Part shown: positions 7,253 to 16,331 of the stretch, piece by piece | Layout: each line of letters begins with the position of its first letter | Position numbering within the stretch: position 1 is the stretch's first letter | Origin: Megasphaera sp. NM10 | Lineage (GTDB): Bacteria > Bacillota > Negativicutes > Veillonellales > Megasphaeraceae | Length of the DNA: 53,292 bases | Assembly: GCF_000417505.1 (NCBI RefSeq) | Contig: NZ_APHY01000001.1 | Span: 3 to 53,294, forward strand | Reading direction: 5' to 3' | Program-made: the position numbers and the translations under genes | The notes under the pieces: generated by a model | Database searches by the model: none | Told to the model about the DNA's origin: nothing | What the model saw: only the letters and a program-made list of their open reading frames with translations

Positions 7253-8488
7253 ATGGCAGATACGATAAAAAATTGGGAAAAAATGAGACAGGCATTGCAG
7301 TTATCCGGCGCAGAGCTGCGGGAACTGGCACAGCACTTCCGGAAGAGTGCCGAAGACGCTCTGGAAGGGAAGGAGAGCTCCCTTTCGGCGCTGCGCACCT
7401 ATCTGGGCTTGCCGACGGGACGGGAAACGGGGACCTTCCTGGCCCTGGATTTCGGCGGCACGAACGTCCGGGCTTCGCGCATCCGCCTCATGGGCGAACA
7501 GGGCTTTGCCGTAGAAAGCAAGGTGGCCAAACCCTTGAAATGCGCTGACTACGACTACACGGCTTCGTCGAAGACGGCAGACGAACTCTTCGACTTCATC
7601 GCCGCCATCGTCAAGGAAGCGGCTGACGGCAATCACGACTATAAACTGGGCTTTACCTTTTCCTTTGCCGTCGACCAGACGTCGGCCAAGGATGCCAGCC
7701 TCATCGCCTGGTCCAAGGAAATCGCCGTTCCCGGCGTGGCCGGCCAGTCCATCAATGGCCTGCTGAAAGAGGCCCTTGTCCGGGCCGGCCTGGACCGCAT
7801 CGAACCGGTGGCCCTGCTCAACGATACGACGGCGACCCTCCTTTCTTCGGTCTATCAGCACAACCCGTCGCGCATCGGCATCGTCTGTGGCACGGGCTTT
7901 AACATGTGCTATTATGAACCGGCCCTGCAGATGATCGTCAACCTGGAAGCGGCCGGCTTCGACGGCGGCCCGGCTACGGTCTGGGACCGCCTCGTCGATG
8001 AAGCGTCTCAGCTGCCTGGCGACCATCCCTTTGAAAAGATGATCGGCGGCCGCTATTTGAGCGAAGTCTGCCGCGTCGTCTTTGGCGAATACCTCAAACG
8101 GGACATCCCGTATTTTACGACGCGCGACATGAACGAACTCATTTCCGGCCAGCAGACGGCAGAAGAACTGCTCGGTTTCGCCGTCAGCGAAGAAGAGCAA
8201 GAAGGCCTCTGTGCCCTGGTCCGGGCCGTCTTTGCCCGGGCAGCCCAGCTCATCGGGGCGGCCAGCTTCGGCCTTCTCAGTCACTTGGCAGAGGATAAGG
8301 GCTTTACGGAACAGTCCATCGCCATCGAAGGCAGCCTGGTCGAAAAGATCAAAGGCGTTCCGTCGCTCATCGAAGATGCCATCTGCGTCTTCTGCATGGC
8401 TCCGACCGAAAATACGCGCATCCACGTCATCCCCAACAGCAACGGCGCCTCCGTCGGCGCTGCCATCGCTGCGGCACTTTGTAGATAA
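7253..8488 (+). CDS. eukaryote-type hexokinase
   Basis: ATP-dependent hexose kinase of the hexokinase fold family (411 aa), not the ROK or GlcK families normal in bacteria. Motifs in order: phosphate-1 LDFGGTNVR (65-73), sugar-binding LGFTFSFAVDQ (132-142), LLNDTTATLLS with catalytic Asp191, GTGFN (213-217), NLEAAGFDG with Glu232, FEKMIGGRYL, the adenosine-side IAIEGSLVEK and ASVGAAIAAAL. The length is close to one eukaryotic hexokinase half. The start at 7253 follows ACAGGAGG. It precedes an alpha-glucoside PTS and glucosidase locus, so it probably phosphorylates glucose or fructose released in the cell. Sugar preference cannot be read from sequence. The family is known in scattered bacteria, so an old transfer is possible but not shown here. 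Confidence 0.92.
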   Translation: MADTIKNWEKMRQALQLSGAELRELAQHFRKSAEDALEGKESSLSALRTYLGLPTGRETGTFLALDFGGTNVRASRIRLMGEQGFAVESKVAKPLKCADYDYTASSKTADELFDFIAAIVKEAADGNHDYKLGFTFSFAVDQTSAKDASLIAWSKEIAVPGVAGQSINGLLKEALVRAGLDRIEPVALLNDTTATLLSSVYQHNPSRIGIVCGTGFNMCYYEPALQMIVNLEAAGFDGGPATVWDRLVDEASQLPGDHPFEKMIGGRYLSEVCRVVFGEYLKRDIPYFTTRDMNELISGQQTAEELLGFAVSEEEQEGLCALVRAVFARAAQLIGAASFGLLSHLAEDKGFTEQSIAIEGSLVEKIKGVPSLIEDAICVFCMAPTENTRIHVIPNSNGASVGAAIAAALCR

Positions 8489-8516
8489 TAGTCAGCCAGC
8501 GGAAGTGCTATTCTAT

Positions 8517-8572
8517 ACAGACAGCTTCTTATGGAGTTTTGAGTTTGTAGTTTGTAGTAAAATGGCAGCCTT
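8517..8572 (+). repeat. TAGTTTGTAGT dispersed repeat, fragment A3
   Basis: Only the TATGGAGTTTTGAG and TTTGTAGTTTGTAG part of the element is present, with no opposing arm or terminator hairpin. Confidence 0.5.
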
Positions 8573-8599
8573 TTTCTGTGCGGCACAGCGCCCACCAGC

Positions 8600-8628
8600 T
8601 TGACGTCCGTCCCTGGATTCCTTATAAT
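8600..8628 (+). promoter_or_regulatory. promoter of the RpiR regulator gene
   Basis: TTGACG (8600-8605), 17-base spacer, TATAAT (8623-8628); transcription would start near 8635. Confidence 0.8.
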
Positions 8629-8641
8629 GAAACTATGACCC

Positions 8642-8669
8642 GGCCCCTGCGGATTTTTCCGCCGGGGCC
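8642..8669 (+). promoter_or_regulatory. strong hairpin at the 5' end of the rpiR mRNA
   Basis: GGCCCC-T-GCGG pairs with CCGC-C-GGGGCC around ATTTTT. No T run follows, so it is not a normal terminator. It starts within about 10 bases of the predicted transcript end and could protect the 5' end or affect translation. Confidence 0.5.
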
Positions 8670-8693
8670 TGTTTCGTGAAGGGGGAACCAGCC

Positions 8694-9482
8694 ATGCAAC
8701 TTGCCGAACTCATCAACGCCCATCGCCAGAAACTCAACAATACGGATATGGGAATCTGGAAGTACATTTTGCAGCACCGCGCTGCCGTCCGCCACAGCTC
8801 GATCCATGAACTGGCCAAGGCCTGTCACGTCTCGACGACGACGATTGTCCGCTTTGCCCAGAAATTAGGCCTCGACGGCTTCGGTGAATTCAAGATGCTC
8901 CTCAAGCGGGAAGAACCGGAAATTTCCTGCTATGATACGAATGTCATGGACGAACTCCAGCGCTTCTATGAACAGACCGTGGACAAGCTGTGCAGCCGTA
9001 ACTTCGATAGCGCCAGCGCCCTCGTCCATGAAGCCAACCGGATTTTCACCTATGCGTCGGGCTACGTCCAGAATAACGTCGTCCAGGAGCTGAAGCGTCT
9101 TTTTTTCTACGATAACGTCATGCTCTACGACGTACCGGCACGGGAAGAGTTCCGCAACCTCATCCGGACCATGACCAAAGACGACTTGTTCATTATCGTC
9201 TCCTTCTCCGGCGAATCGCCGGCCGTTAAGGAACTGGCCCAGGCCCTGAAACTGCGGGACATTCCCTTCATTTCCATTACCCGCCTGCACGACAATACCC
9301 TGGCGTCGCTGTCGACGGTCAATTTTTACGTCTCGCCGGCCCGCTTCCAGCTCTATGACAAGGAAGACGACCACGTCGCCTTTCAGTCCATGATGCCTTA
9401 TTTTGTCCTGGCTGAGATATGGTATGTGAAATATTGTATGTATCTGCACCATTTGAAACAAGAAAAAGAGGCTTCCCGATAG
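8694..9482 (+). CDS. RpiR/MurR-family transcriptional regulator
   Basis: 262-residue sugar-phosphate responsive regulator. The N-terminal RpiR helix-turn-helix spans about residues 1-77 (SSIHELAKACHVSTTTIVRF), and the C-terminal SIS domain binds phosphosugars (TMTKDDLFIIVSFSGESPAVKEL). A GTG six codons upstream is possible, but the ATG at 8694 has AAGGGGGA at the right distance. It lies between hexokinase and the PTS gene on the same strand, has its own promoter and is closed by a perfect terminator, so it is probably the local regulator of the alpha-glucoside genes, with a disaccharide phosphate or its product as likely effector (inferred). Confidence 0.88.
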   Translation: MQLAELINAHRQKLNNTDMGIWKYILQHRAAVRHSSIHELAKACHVSTTTIVRFAQKLGLDGFGEFKMLLKREEPEISCYDTNVMDELQRFYEQTVDKLCSRNFDSASALVHEANRIFTYASGYVQNNVVQELKRLFFYDNVMLYDVPAREEFRNLIRTMTKDDLFIIVSFSGESPAVKELAQALKLRDIPFISITRLHDNTLASLSTVNFYVSPARFQLYDKEDDHVAFQSMMPYFVLAEIWYVKYCMYLHHLKQEKEASR

Positions 9483-9537
9483 GCTGTACCAAAGTACAGG
9501 AAATGTACCAGGTTACAGGCCGGGGGCCGTGTGCCAG

Positions 9538-9575
9538 AACGCCGCGAATCTATTGTATTCGCGGCGTTTTTTTTT
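9538..9575 (+). terminator. terminator after the RpiR regulator
   Basis: A 12-bp perfect stem AACGCCGCGAAT / ATTCGCGGCGTT with a 7-base loop, followed by nine T. Confidence 0.9.
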
Positions 9576-9633
9576 ATATCCTGTTACTAAGGAAAGCTTA
9601 TGTACTTTGTTTCACAAACGGGAGGAATTGTCT

Positions 9634-11795
9634 ATGTCATTCAACAAGGACCGCGTGATGCAGGAACTGCAGCGTTTTGGCGGCGCTATGTACACACCGG
9701 TCATCTTATTCGCCTTCTTCGGGCTGACTGTCGCCTTGTCGATCATCTTCAGCAATACGGGCCTCTTCGGCAGCCTGGCAGAAAAAGGGACCCTCTGGTA
9801 TGATTTCTGGTACGTCGTCCAGCAGGGCGCCTGGACCGTCTTCAATCAGATGCCGATCCTCTTTGCCATCGCCGTTCCCATTGGCTTTGCCAAGAAAGAA
9901 CAGGCCCGCTGTGCCATGGAAGGTTTCGTCATCTACATGGTATTTAACTATTTCATCGCCGGTATCCTGACCCTTCACGGCAGCTACTTCGGCGTCGACT
10001 ATAGTCAGAACGCCGGTGCCGGCACGGGCCTGGCCATGATTGCCAACATCAAGACCCTGGACATGGGCATGCTCGGCGCTATCTTCATTGCCTGCATCTC
10101 GGCCTACCTGCACAACCATTTCTATGATACGGAAATCCCGGACTGGCTCGGCATCTTCAAGGGACCGGCCTTCGTCGTCGCCGTCGGCTTCCTGGTCATG
10201 CTGCCCATGGCGCTCCTCTTCTGTTACATCTGGCCGCCTATCCAGCACGGTATCGAACAGTTCCAGTTCTTCCTCAAGACCAGCGGCATCTTCGGCGTCT
10301 GGGCTTACACCTTCTCGGAACGCATTCTCTTGCCGGCAGGCCTGCATCATTTTATTTACCTGCCCTTCATTTACGGTCCGGCTGTCTGCGACGGCGGCAT
10401 CCAGGCTTACTGGCTGCAGCACCTCAATGATTTCGCCACCAGTGCTCATTCCTTGCGGGACATGTTCCCCCAAGGCGGCTTTGCCCTCCACGGCAGTGCC
10501 AAAGTCTTCGGCCTGCCCGGCGCAGCCTGGCCATGTACTATTGTGCCAAACCGGAAAAACGCAAGAAAGTCGCAACCCTGCTCATTCCGGCTACGATTAC
10601 AGCCGTCCTCTGCGGCATTACCGAACCGATTGAATTTACCTTCTTGTTCGTCGCTCCGCTCTTGTACGTCGTCCATGCCGTCTTAGCGGCTACCTTGTCG
10701 GCGACGCTCTATTTCATCGGCCTGTCGGGCAACTTCGGCGGCGGCCTCATCGACTGCTTCGTCCAGAACTGGATCCCCTTGTTCCGCTATCATGCCTGGA
10801 CCTACATTTTGCAGATTGCCATTGGCCTCGGCTTTACGGCCATTTACTTCGTCGTCTTCCGCTTCCTCATCCTTCACTTCGATTTGCCCACGCCGGGCCG
10901 TACCGATGATGGCGGCGAAGACAAATTGTTCACCAAAGCGGAATACAAAGCCAAGAAAGAAATGGAAAAGAAAGGCATTGCCGGCGGTGCCGATGCCCTG
11001 AAAGCCCAGGTCTTCCTCGATTGCCTCGGCGGTCCGGATAACATCCGCGAAGTCACCAACTGCGCAACCCGCCTGCGCGTCACGGTCAACGACCCGGATA
11101 AGGTCGCTGCGACCAGCAAGTTCACCAATGCCGGTGCCTTTGGCCTGGTCAAGAACGGCCACGCCATCCAGGTCATCGTCGGCCTGTCCGTGCCCAATGT
11201 CCGCGGCCACTTCGACGCCCTCATGAAAGGGGAAATGCCGGCAGCCGTAGAAAACACGGTTCCGGAAACGAAAGAAGCCTCGGCAGAAACGCCGGCAGCT
11301 CCGGCTGCTGAATCCATCGCTTCCGTCGATGAAGACGACCGTTCCATGAAGCTGAAAGCCTTTGTCTCCGGCGACCTCGTCGACATCAGCGAAGTACCGG
11401 ACGATGCCTTCTCGCAGAAGATGATGGGCGATGGCGTCGCTATCAAACCGTCGGGCGATACCATCGTCGCCCCGGCAGACGCGACCGTTTCCATGATCAT
11501 GGAAAGCTCGCTCCATGCGATTGGCCTGGAACTGAGCAACGGTGCCGAAGTGCTCATCCACATCGGCTTGGATACAGTCAATATGAATGGCGACGGGTTC
11601 ACGCTGCTGACCCAGCAGGACGCCCAGGTCAAAGCCGGTGACCCCTTGATCCGCTTCGACCGCGATGCCATCGCCAAAGCCGGCTATAACGACATCGTCA
11701 TCATGGCCGTCACCAACTCGACGGAATACCCGCAGATGAAGAAGGAACCGGACCAGCCTGTCGTCGCTGGTGAAACACCGATTGTCATTTTCTAG
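9634..11795 (+). pseudogene. alpha-glucoside PTS EIICBA, one-base frameshift
   Basis: Phosphotransferase transporter that imports and phosphorylates an alpha-glucoside. The EIIC membrane domain begins MSFNKDRVMQELQRFGGAMY and has HHFIYLPFIYGP; EIIB carries the phosphocysteine in TNCATRLRV; EIIA (glucose type) carries the active His in LIHIGLDTVNMNG. The IICBA order and length (720 aa when repaired) match MalX/AglA-type proteins. The frame breaks at about 10527: GLPGAA should continue ALAMYYCAKPE, which needs one more base (GCC TGG for GCC CTG G). Both halves are otherwise intact, with normal codon use and no other lesion, so a sequence error or a very recent mutation is likely. If real, it would cut EIIC and silence uptake. 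The start follows GGGAGGAA, and the next gene starts 9 bases after the stop. Confidence 0.88.
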
Positions 11796-11804
11796 GAGGG
11801 TTTT

Positions 11805-13472
11805 ATGGATACTTTGAAATGGTGGCAGCAGACGGCTGTCTATCAGATTTATCCCCGCAGCTTCCAGGACACGACGGGCAGCGGCGAAGGCGATATTGCA
11901 GGCGTTACGCGCCACTTGGATTATCTCAAGAAGCTCGGTGTCGGGGCCATCTGGCTGACGCCGGTCTACCCGTCGCCCATGGTCGACAACGGCTACGATA
12001 TCAGCGATTATACGGCCATCGACGGGCGCTACGGCACGATAGAAGATATGGATACCCTCATTGCCGAAGGGAAGAAGCGGGATATCCGCGTCGTCATGGA
12101 CCTGGTGTACGACCACACGTCGGACCAGCACGCCTGGTTCCAGGAATCGATGCGCAGCAGCACGAACGACAAAGCGGACTGGTACATCTGGCGCGATGCC
12201 AAAGAAGACGGCTCGGCGCCGACGAACTGGCGCTCCATCTTCGGCGGCCCGGCCTGGACGTGGTGCGAAGAACGGCAGCAGTATTACCTGCACACCTTCG
12301 CCGTCGAACAGCCCGATTTGAATTGGGAAAATCCGGCCGTCCGCCAGGCCCTCTATGATGCGGCCAATTTCTGGATAGCCAAAGGCGTCGGCGGCTTCCG
12401 CATCGATGCCATCGTCTACATCAAGAAACCGGCCGTCTTCACAGACGGCCCCGTCGACGGCGCCGACGGCCTGTCGTCCATCCACAAGATGATCGCTAAT
12501 ACGCCGGGCATCCTCGACTTTCTCCACGAATTCCGCCGGAAGGTCTTCGACGGCCACGATATCTTCACCGTCGCCGAAGCCAACGGCGTCACGCCGGCTG
12601 ACCTGCCCCAGTGGGTCGGTAAGGACGGGGCTTTCAGCATGCTCTTCGAGTTCAGCCATGTGAACCTGGAATTTCCTGACGATGAAGTCTGGTGCCGCGC
12701 TGAAAAATGGCCCCTGACCAAGCTCAAGAAGGCCCTGTCCGACAGCCAGCAGGCGACGGCAGCCAATGGCTGGTATCCCATCTTCTTCGAGAACCACGAC
12801 CAGATACGCTGTGTCAACCGTTATTTCCCGGAAGGGACGGATAAGAAGAAGGCGGCCAAAGCCATGGCGACCATCTTGTTCAGCCTGCGCGGGACGCCCT
12901 TCATTTACGAAGGCCAGGAATTAGGCATGGCCAATACGGCCTTTGCCCGTATCGAAGACTACAATGACATTTCGACGCACGGCCAGTATCAGCTGGCCCT
13001 GGATGAAGGCTTTGCACCGGCAGAGGCCCTGCACCTCGTCCAGGCCCACAGCCGAGATAATGCCCGGACGCCCATGCAGTGGACGACGGCAGCCCAGGCC
13101 GACTTTACGACGGGGACGCCGTGGCTGCCCGTCCATGACGATTACCTGCAGTGCTGTGCTGAGAGCGAAGAACACGATGCTGATTCGGTCCTCTGGTACT
13201 ACCGCCGCATCCAGGCCGAACGCTTCCAGGGGGAAGCGGCAGCCATCCTGCAGCGAGGGCGCTACGAAGAGCTGCTGGCTGATGATGAACGCATTTACGC
13301 TTTCAAGCGTATCTTAGACGACCAGGCGACATTGACGCTGGTCAATTTTACCAACGAAACCATCGATTATGACGCATCGCTGACGGAAGGCGCAACGGTC
13401 CTTCTGGGCAACTACGACGCCCAGGAAGCCGGAAGATTGCGCCCGGCCGAAGCCGTCATCTATCGTGTATGA
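11805..13472 (+). CDS. GH13 alpha-glucosidase (oligo-1,6-glucosidase type)
   Basis: Cytoplasmic retaining glycosidase, 555 aa, complete. Catalytic residues by family motifs: nucleophile Asp201 in GGFRIDAIVYIKK, acid/base Glu258 in TVAEANG, and Asp332 in FFENHDQIR. WWQQTAVYQIYPRSFQD at the N terminus is standard for GH13 subfamily 31. The residue after the nucleophile is Ala; in this subfamily Val there is associated with alpha-1,6 preference and Ala with alpha-1,4, so maltose-type substrates are favoured (inference from family work). No signal peptide. It lies between the PTS and HAD genes with gaps of 9 and 11 bases, so it probably hydrolyses the imported, perhaps phosphorylated, disaccharide. 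Trehalose-6-phosphate hydrolase is the main alternative. Confidence 0.9.
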   Translation: MDTLKWWQQTAVYQIYPRSFQDTTGSGEGDIAGVTRHLDYLKKLGVGAIWLTPVYPSPMVDNGYDISDYTAIDGRYGTIEDMDTLIAEGKKRDIRVVMDLVYDHTSDQHAWFQESMRSSTNDKADWYIWRDAKEDGSAPTNWRSIFGGPAWTWCEERQQYYLHTFAVEQPDLNWENPAVRQALYDAANFWIAKGVGGFRIDAIVYIKKPAVFTDGPVDGADGLSSIHKMIANTPGILDFLHEFRRKVFDGHDIFTVAEANGVTPADLPQWVGKDGAFSMLFEFSHVNLEFPDDEVWCRAEKWPLTKLKKALSDSQQATAANGWYPIFFENHDQIRCVNRYFPEGTDKKKAAKAMATILFSLRGTPFIYEGQELGMANTAFARIEDYNDISTHGQYQLALDEGFAPAEALHLVQAHSRDNARTPMQWTTAAQADFTTGTPWLPVHDDYLQCCAESEEHDADSVLWYYRRIQAERFQGEAAAILQRGRYEELLADDERIYAFKRILDDQATLTLVNFTNETIDYDASLTEGATVLLGNYDAQEAGRLRPAEAVIYRV

Positions 13473-13483
13473 GGAGGATTATT

Positions 13484-14263
13484 ATGTTAAAAATTGCTGC
13501 CAGCGATTATGACGGAACCCTGTTCCGCGACGATATCATTACGGCCCGCGATGCCGAAGCCATCCGCAGATGGCGGGCTGCAGGCCATAAATTCGGCGTC
13601 GTGTCCGGACGGGACCACGGCATGCTCATGCCCCAGCTCAAACACTATGGCGTCGAATATGATTACCTGGCCTGCAATAACGGCGGCCTCATCAGCGATG
13701 ACCAGGACCGTGTCCTCTGGGAAGCCCGCATCGAACCGGCCGTCCTCAAGGCCGTCAGCAAGCTGGAGCTGGTCCGCAAGTCCTTCCATTTCTCCTTCTC
13801 TTCGCAGGACCGGACCTATCTCTGCCATGATTTGCCGGGCACCTGGGTCTGGCGGGAAGCGAAAGAATGGGACTACCCCATCGTGCCGATAACGGAAGAC
13901 GACATCGACTATCTGCCCCAGACGATTCACCAGTATTCCCTGGGCTTCACCGATCCCGACGATGCCCTGGCAGCGAGCGAACAGGTCAACGCCCATTTCG
14001 GCGATACCGTCCATGCCTATCCCAACCGCTGCGCCGTCGACATCATCCCCTCCGATATCAGTAAACAACAGGCAATTGCCCACACGCTCTCCCTCTTTGG
14101 CTGGGACGGTGCGGACATCCTGGCTATTGGCGATGAAATCAACGACCTGCCCATGATCCTGGGCTATAACGGCTATACCGTCGCCACGGCCCGTCCGGCT
14201 ATCCAGGACCAGGCTCGTAAAGTCTATGACAGCGTAGGGGCCATGCTGGAAGATAATTTATAA
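13484..14263 (+). CDS. Cof-type HAD hydrolase, probable sugar phosphatase
   Basis: 259-residue phosphatase of HAD subfamily IIB. Motif I is ASDYDGTLF with the nucleophile Asp, motif II the Ser in GVVSGRD, motif III the Lys in SDISKQQAI, and motif IV IGDEINDLPMI. The large cap lies in the middle, as in Cof/YidA proteins. It is part of the alpha-glucoside operon, 11 bases after the glucosidase gene with GAGGAGG before its ATG. It may remove phosphate from glucose-6-phosphate or a toxic sugar phosphate produced by the PTS route; the exact substrate is unknown. Confidence 0.88.
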   Translation: MLKIAASDYDGTLFRDDIITARDAEAIRRWRAAGHKFGVVSGRDHGMLMPQLKHYGVEYDYLACNNGGLISDDQDRVLWEARIEPAVLKAVSKLELVRKSFHFSFSSQDRTYLCHDLPGTWVWREAKEWDYPIVPITEDDIDYLPQTIHQYSLGFTDPDDALAASEQVNAHFGDTVHAYPNRCAVDIIPSDISKQQAIAHTLSLFGWDGADILAIGDEINDLPMILGYNGYTVATARPAIQDQARKVYDSVGAMLEDNL

Positions 14264-14280
14264 GAAAAGAGGTCCTTACC

Positions 14281-15705
14281 ATGGATTTGAATAAAAAAGC
14301 CCTGGTTGTCCTGGCTGCCGTGACTCTCGGCACTGCCGGCACGGCCCTGGCCGCATCGGCTGACAGCTTCTCCGATGTCCCCAAAGACCACTGGTCCTAT
14401 GAAGCCCTGGATTACCTGGCAAAAGAAGGCGTCATCGAAGGCATGGGCAACAGCACCTTTGAAGGCGGCCGCACCATGACCCGCTACGAAGTCGCCAGCA
14501 TCGTCGCCAAAGCCATGCAAAAAGGCGGCGGCAACTTCGGGGACAAGACGGTCCTGGAAAAACTGCACGCCGAATATGCCGACGAAATCAACGTCTTGCA
14601 GCAGCAAGTCGCCAAGAACACCAAGCAGATCGAGCAGAATACCAAGGATATCCAGGAAAACAAGGAAAAAATCGACCGAGTCAAATTGTATGGCTTCATG
14701 CGTACACAGTACGATTATGACAAAGATACGACCTCCGGCACTATTGATAAACAGACTAATCGTTTTTACATGGACTTACGCGGCGACTTTAAGGTCAACG
14801 ATTACTGGACGGTCAAGTTCCAAAGCGAAACGAACCGCCATTATAATGACGGTCATCGGAGGGCTAATGAAGGCGGCATCAATAATTATGGTAAAGATAA
14901 TTACACTGGTCAAAAAACATGGTCTGGCCACGATGGCAATATGCAGAGAATCTGGGTTGAAGGTAAGAAAGATGGCCTGGGCTGGATTAATATAGGCCGT
15001 GCCTGGCGCGGATTAGGCTTCCAGAATGTCCTCGTCGGCAATGAAACCGATGGTTTGCAATTCGGTGTCCCCATCAAAGGAACGAACTTGACGGCCAGTG
15101 GGTTCTGGTTTGCTTCAACCGGGGATGGCAACAAAGAAAGCCTCTATGGTGCCGCAATTTGGGGACCTGTAGCTAAGAATTTGGATATCAATCTTGCCTA
15201 TGCAAAGAGCAGTCTGGACAAAGGAGAAATTAATAATTCGGGCAATATTGACTATTACTATGCTGATTCCAATGATAAATATAAAATCAAGCCCAAATAT
15301 GGTTACGGCGAAAAGAATCTAAGAAGTTATGGCTATGTCCTCAGTATGTCTACGAACATAAATAAAGACTTGCGCTTTATTGCCGACTATGCCAAGACCG
15401 ATGCCGATTTCCAGAACAACAGCATCGCTTTGCGTTTGAATTACAAAGATGCTGATTATAAAAAGCCTGGCAGTTATGGTCTTTATCTGCGTTATATTAA
15501 ATACGGCAAAAACGGCTGGCTCGCTGGGGATGACGAATGGAACTCCACTTGGTATGGTACCAAGGGTTGGATTGCCGGTGTCCGTTATGCCCCGTGGAAA
15601 AACATTATCTGGGAAACGATGTATTCCAAACAGAAACGCCACTGGAGTACGTCGGATGAATATGACCGTAATCTCTTCCGGACTGAACTGGATTTCCATT
15701 TCTAA
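14281..15705 (+). CDS. SLH-domain outer-membrane porin
   Basis: Outer-membrane channel of diderm Firmicutes (474 aa). A signal peptide of about 24 residues (LVVLAAVTLGTAGTALA) is followed by one SLH domain (SFSDVPKDHWSYEALDYLAKE...TMTRYEVASIVAKAM, about residues 29-82), which anchors the protein to polyaminated peptidoglycan. Next comes a coiled-coil spacer (about 95-135, QQQVAKNTKQIEQNTKDIQ) and then a beta-barrel rich in alternating aromatic strands ending in the aromatic FRTELDFHF. It starts 17 bases after the HAD gene with AAGAGG, so it is probably co-transcribed with the alpha-glucoside genes and may admit their substrate. The barrel part is A+T richer than neighbouring genes, common for fast-evolving surface loops. 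Confidence 0.92.
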   Translation: MDLNKKALVVLAAVTLGTAGTALAASADSFSDVPKDHWSYEALDYLAKEGVIEGMGNSTFEGGRTMTRYEVASIVAKAMQKGGGNFGDKTVLEKLHAEYADEINVLQQQVAKNTKQIEQNTKDIQENKEKIDRVKLYGFMRTQYDYDKDTTSGTIDKQTNRFYMDLRGDFKVNDYWTVKFQSETNRHYNDGHRRANEGGINNYGKDNYTGQKTWSGHDGNMQRIWVEGKKDGLGWINIGRAWRGLGFQNVLVGNETDGLQFGVPIKGTNLTASGFWFASTGDGNKESLYGAAIWGPVAKNLDINLAYAKSSLDKGEINNSGNIDYYYADSNDKYKIKPKYGYGEKNLRSYGYVLSMSTNINKDLRFIADYAKTDADFQNNSIALRLNYKDADYKKPGSYGLYLRYIKYGKNGWLAGDDEWNSTWYGTKGWIAGVRYAPWKNIIWETMYSKQKRHWSTSDEYDRNLFRTELDFHF

Positions 15706-15893
15706 AATTTAAGGCCTTTCCTCGGACTCAGATGCGGCTGCGCCGCGACAGACTCAAACTGACAACGACGCTGCGGGAAACCCTCAGCGCGTAGCGGGCC
15801 GCCCGCAGCCACTGTCCGTCCAGGGAACTATCCTGCAATTGACAGACCAGAAAAATCTGGGCGTCCCCTACGGAATCGCATACAGGCGATGAA
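15706..15893. other. intergenic stretch with GC-rich inverted repeats
   Basis: No gene is seen. The segment has short inverted repeats, for example CTGCGGG (15771-15777) with CCCGCAG (15802-15808) and GCGGCTGCGCCGC at 15734-15746. The hairpins may help end the porin transcript, but none has a T run. Confidence 0.4.
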
Positions 15894-16050
15894 AAATAAA
15901 TGCAGGCCGCAGGTCACAGGTCGCAGGTCGCCCAAAAAACGGCCAGCGGCCGCACGTAGGGGCTCGCACGTGGCGAGCCCGCTAGGGTGATTTCGCCACA
16001 GCCTGTTCTGGTATAATGGCAGGCAGTTACGAATCACGAACCATTAAATA
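15894..16050 (+). repeat. GC-rich dispersed repeat, copy G1
   Basis: About 130 bases nearly identical to 25293-25435: GCAGGCCGCAGG, GGCCAGCGGCCGCACGTAGG, the palindrome GGGGCTCGC-ACGTG-GCGAGCCCG, then TTTCGCCACAGCC and a GTATAATGGCAGG promoter-like end. Both copies are followed by a TGTCGCA-type module. Confidence 0.8.
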
Positions 16051-16225
16051 GGACTGTCGCATGAATGTTTCTGACAGCATGCGAGGCCCTGTTTACTTTA
16101 TAGTTTGTAGCACAGAGTTTGTAGTTTGCAGAGAAAACCTTTAAATTTAAAGCCATCCGCTAACAACTAACTGCTAGCCACTAACAACTTTAAAGGGCTT
16201 GTCGTCGTGCGACAAGCCCTTTTTC
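16051..16225 (+). repeat. TAGTTTGTAGT dispersed repeat, full-length copy A4
   Basis: Starts GGACTGTCGCATGAATG, then GCATGCGAGGCC, TATAGTTTGTAGCACAGAG, central CTTTAAATTTAAAGCC, a CTAACAACTAACTGC stretch replacing the usual opposing arm, and a terminator. Confidence 0.75.
16193..16225 (+). terminator. terminator ending repeat A4
   Basis: AGGGCTTGTCG pairs with CGACAAGCCCT and is followed by five T. Confidence 0.85.
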
Positions 16226-16226
16226 C

Positions 16227-16256
16227 TTGACGCCTTTTTTTTTCTCTTGTTATAAT
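16227..16256 (+). promoter_or_regulatory. promoter of the DeoR-kinase unit
   Basis: TTGACG (16227-16232) and TATAAT (16251-16256) separated by 18 bases. Confidence 0.75.
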
Positions 16257-16260
16257 GGAT

Positions 16261-16288
16261 TAACACAAAAAAACAAATACAAACATTA
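16261..16288. promoter_or_regulatory. candidate DeoR operator at its own promoter
   Basis: Just after the -10 the sequence has repeated AACAAA/TACAAA words (AAAAAACAAATACAAAC). The same kind of repeat sits at the same place in the pdxA2 promoter (18531-18570), which suggests a shared repressor site and autoregulation. Confidence 0.5.
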
Positions 16289-16331
16289 TATGATGAGAAA
16301 AGTATGTAAGGATAAACATGAGGTGAAGTGT

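Noticed and set aside
10519-10536. Programmed frameshifting in the PTS gene
   Set aside because: No slippery heptamer or following pseudoknot is evident, and PTS proteins are not known to use it; a deletion or error is simpler.
10683-12797. Very long minus-strand frame across the PTS and glucosidase genes
   Set aside because: It is the mirror of strongly supported genes with GC-rich third positions; its product (rich in Asp, Arg, Val) resembles no family.
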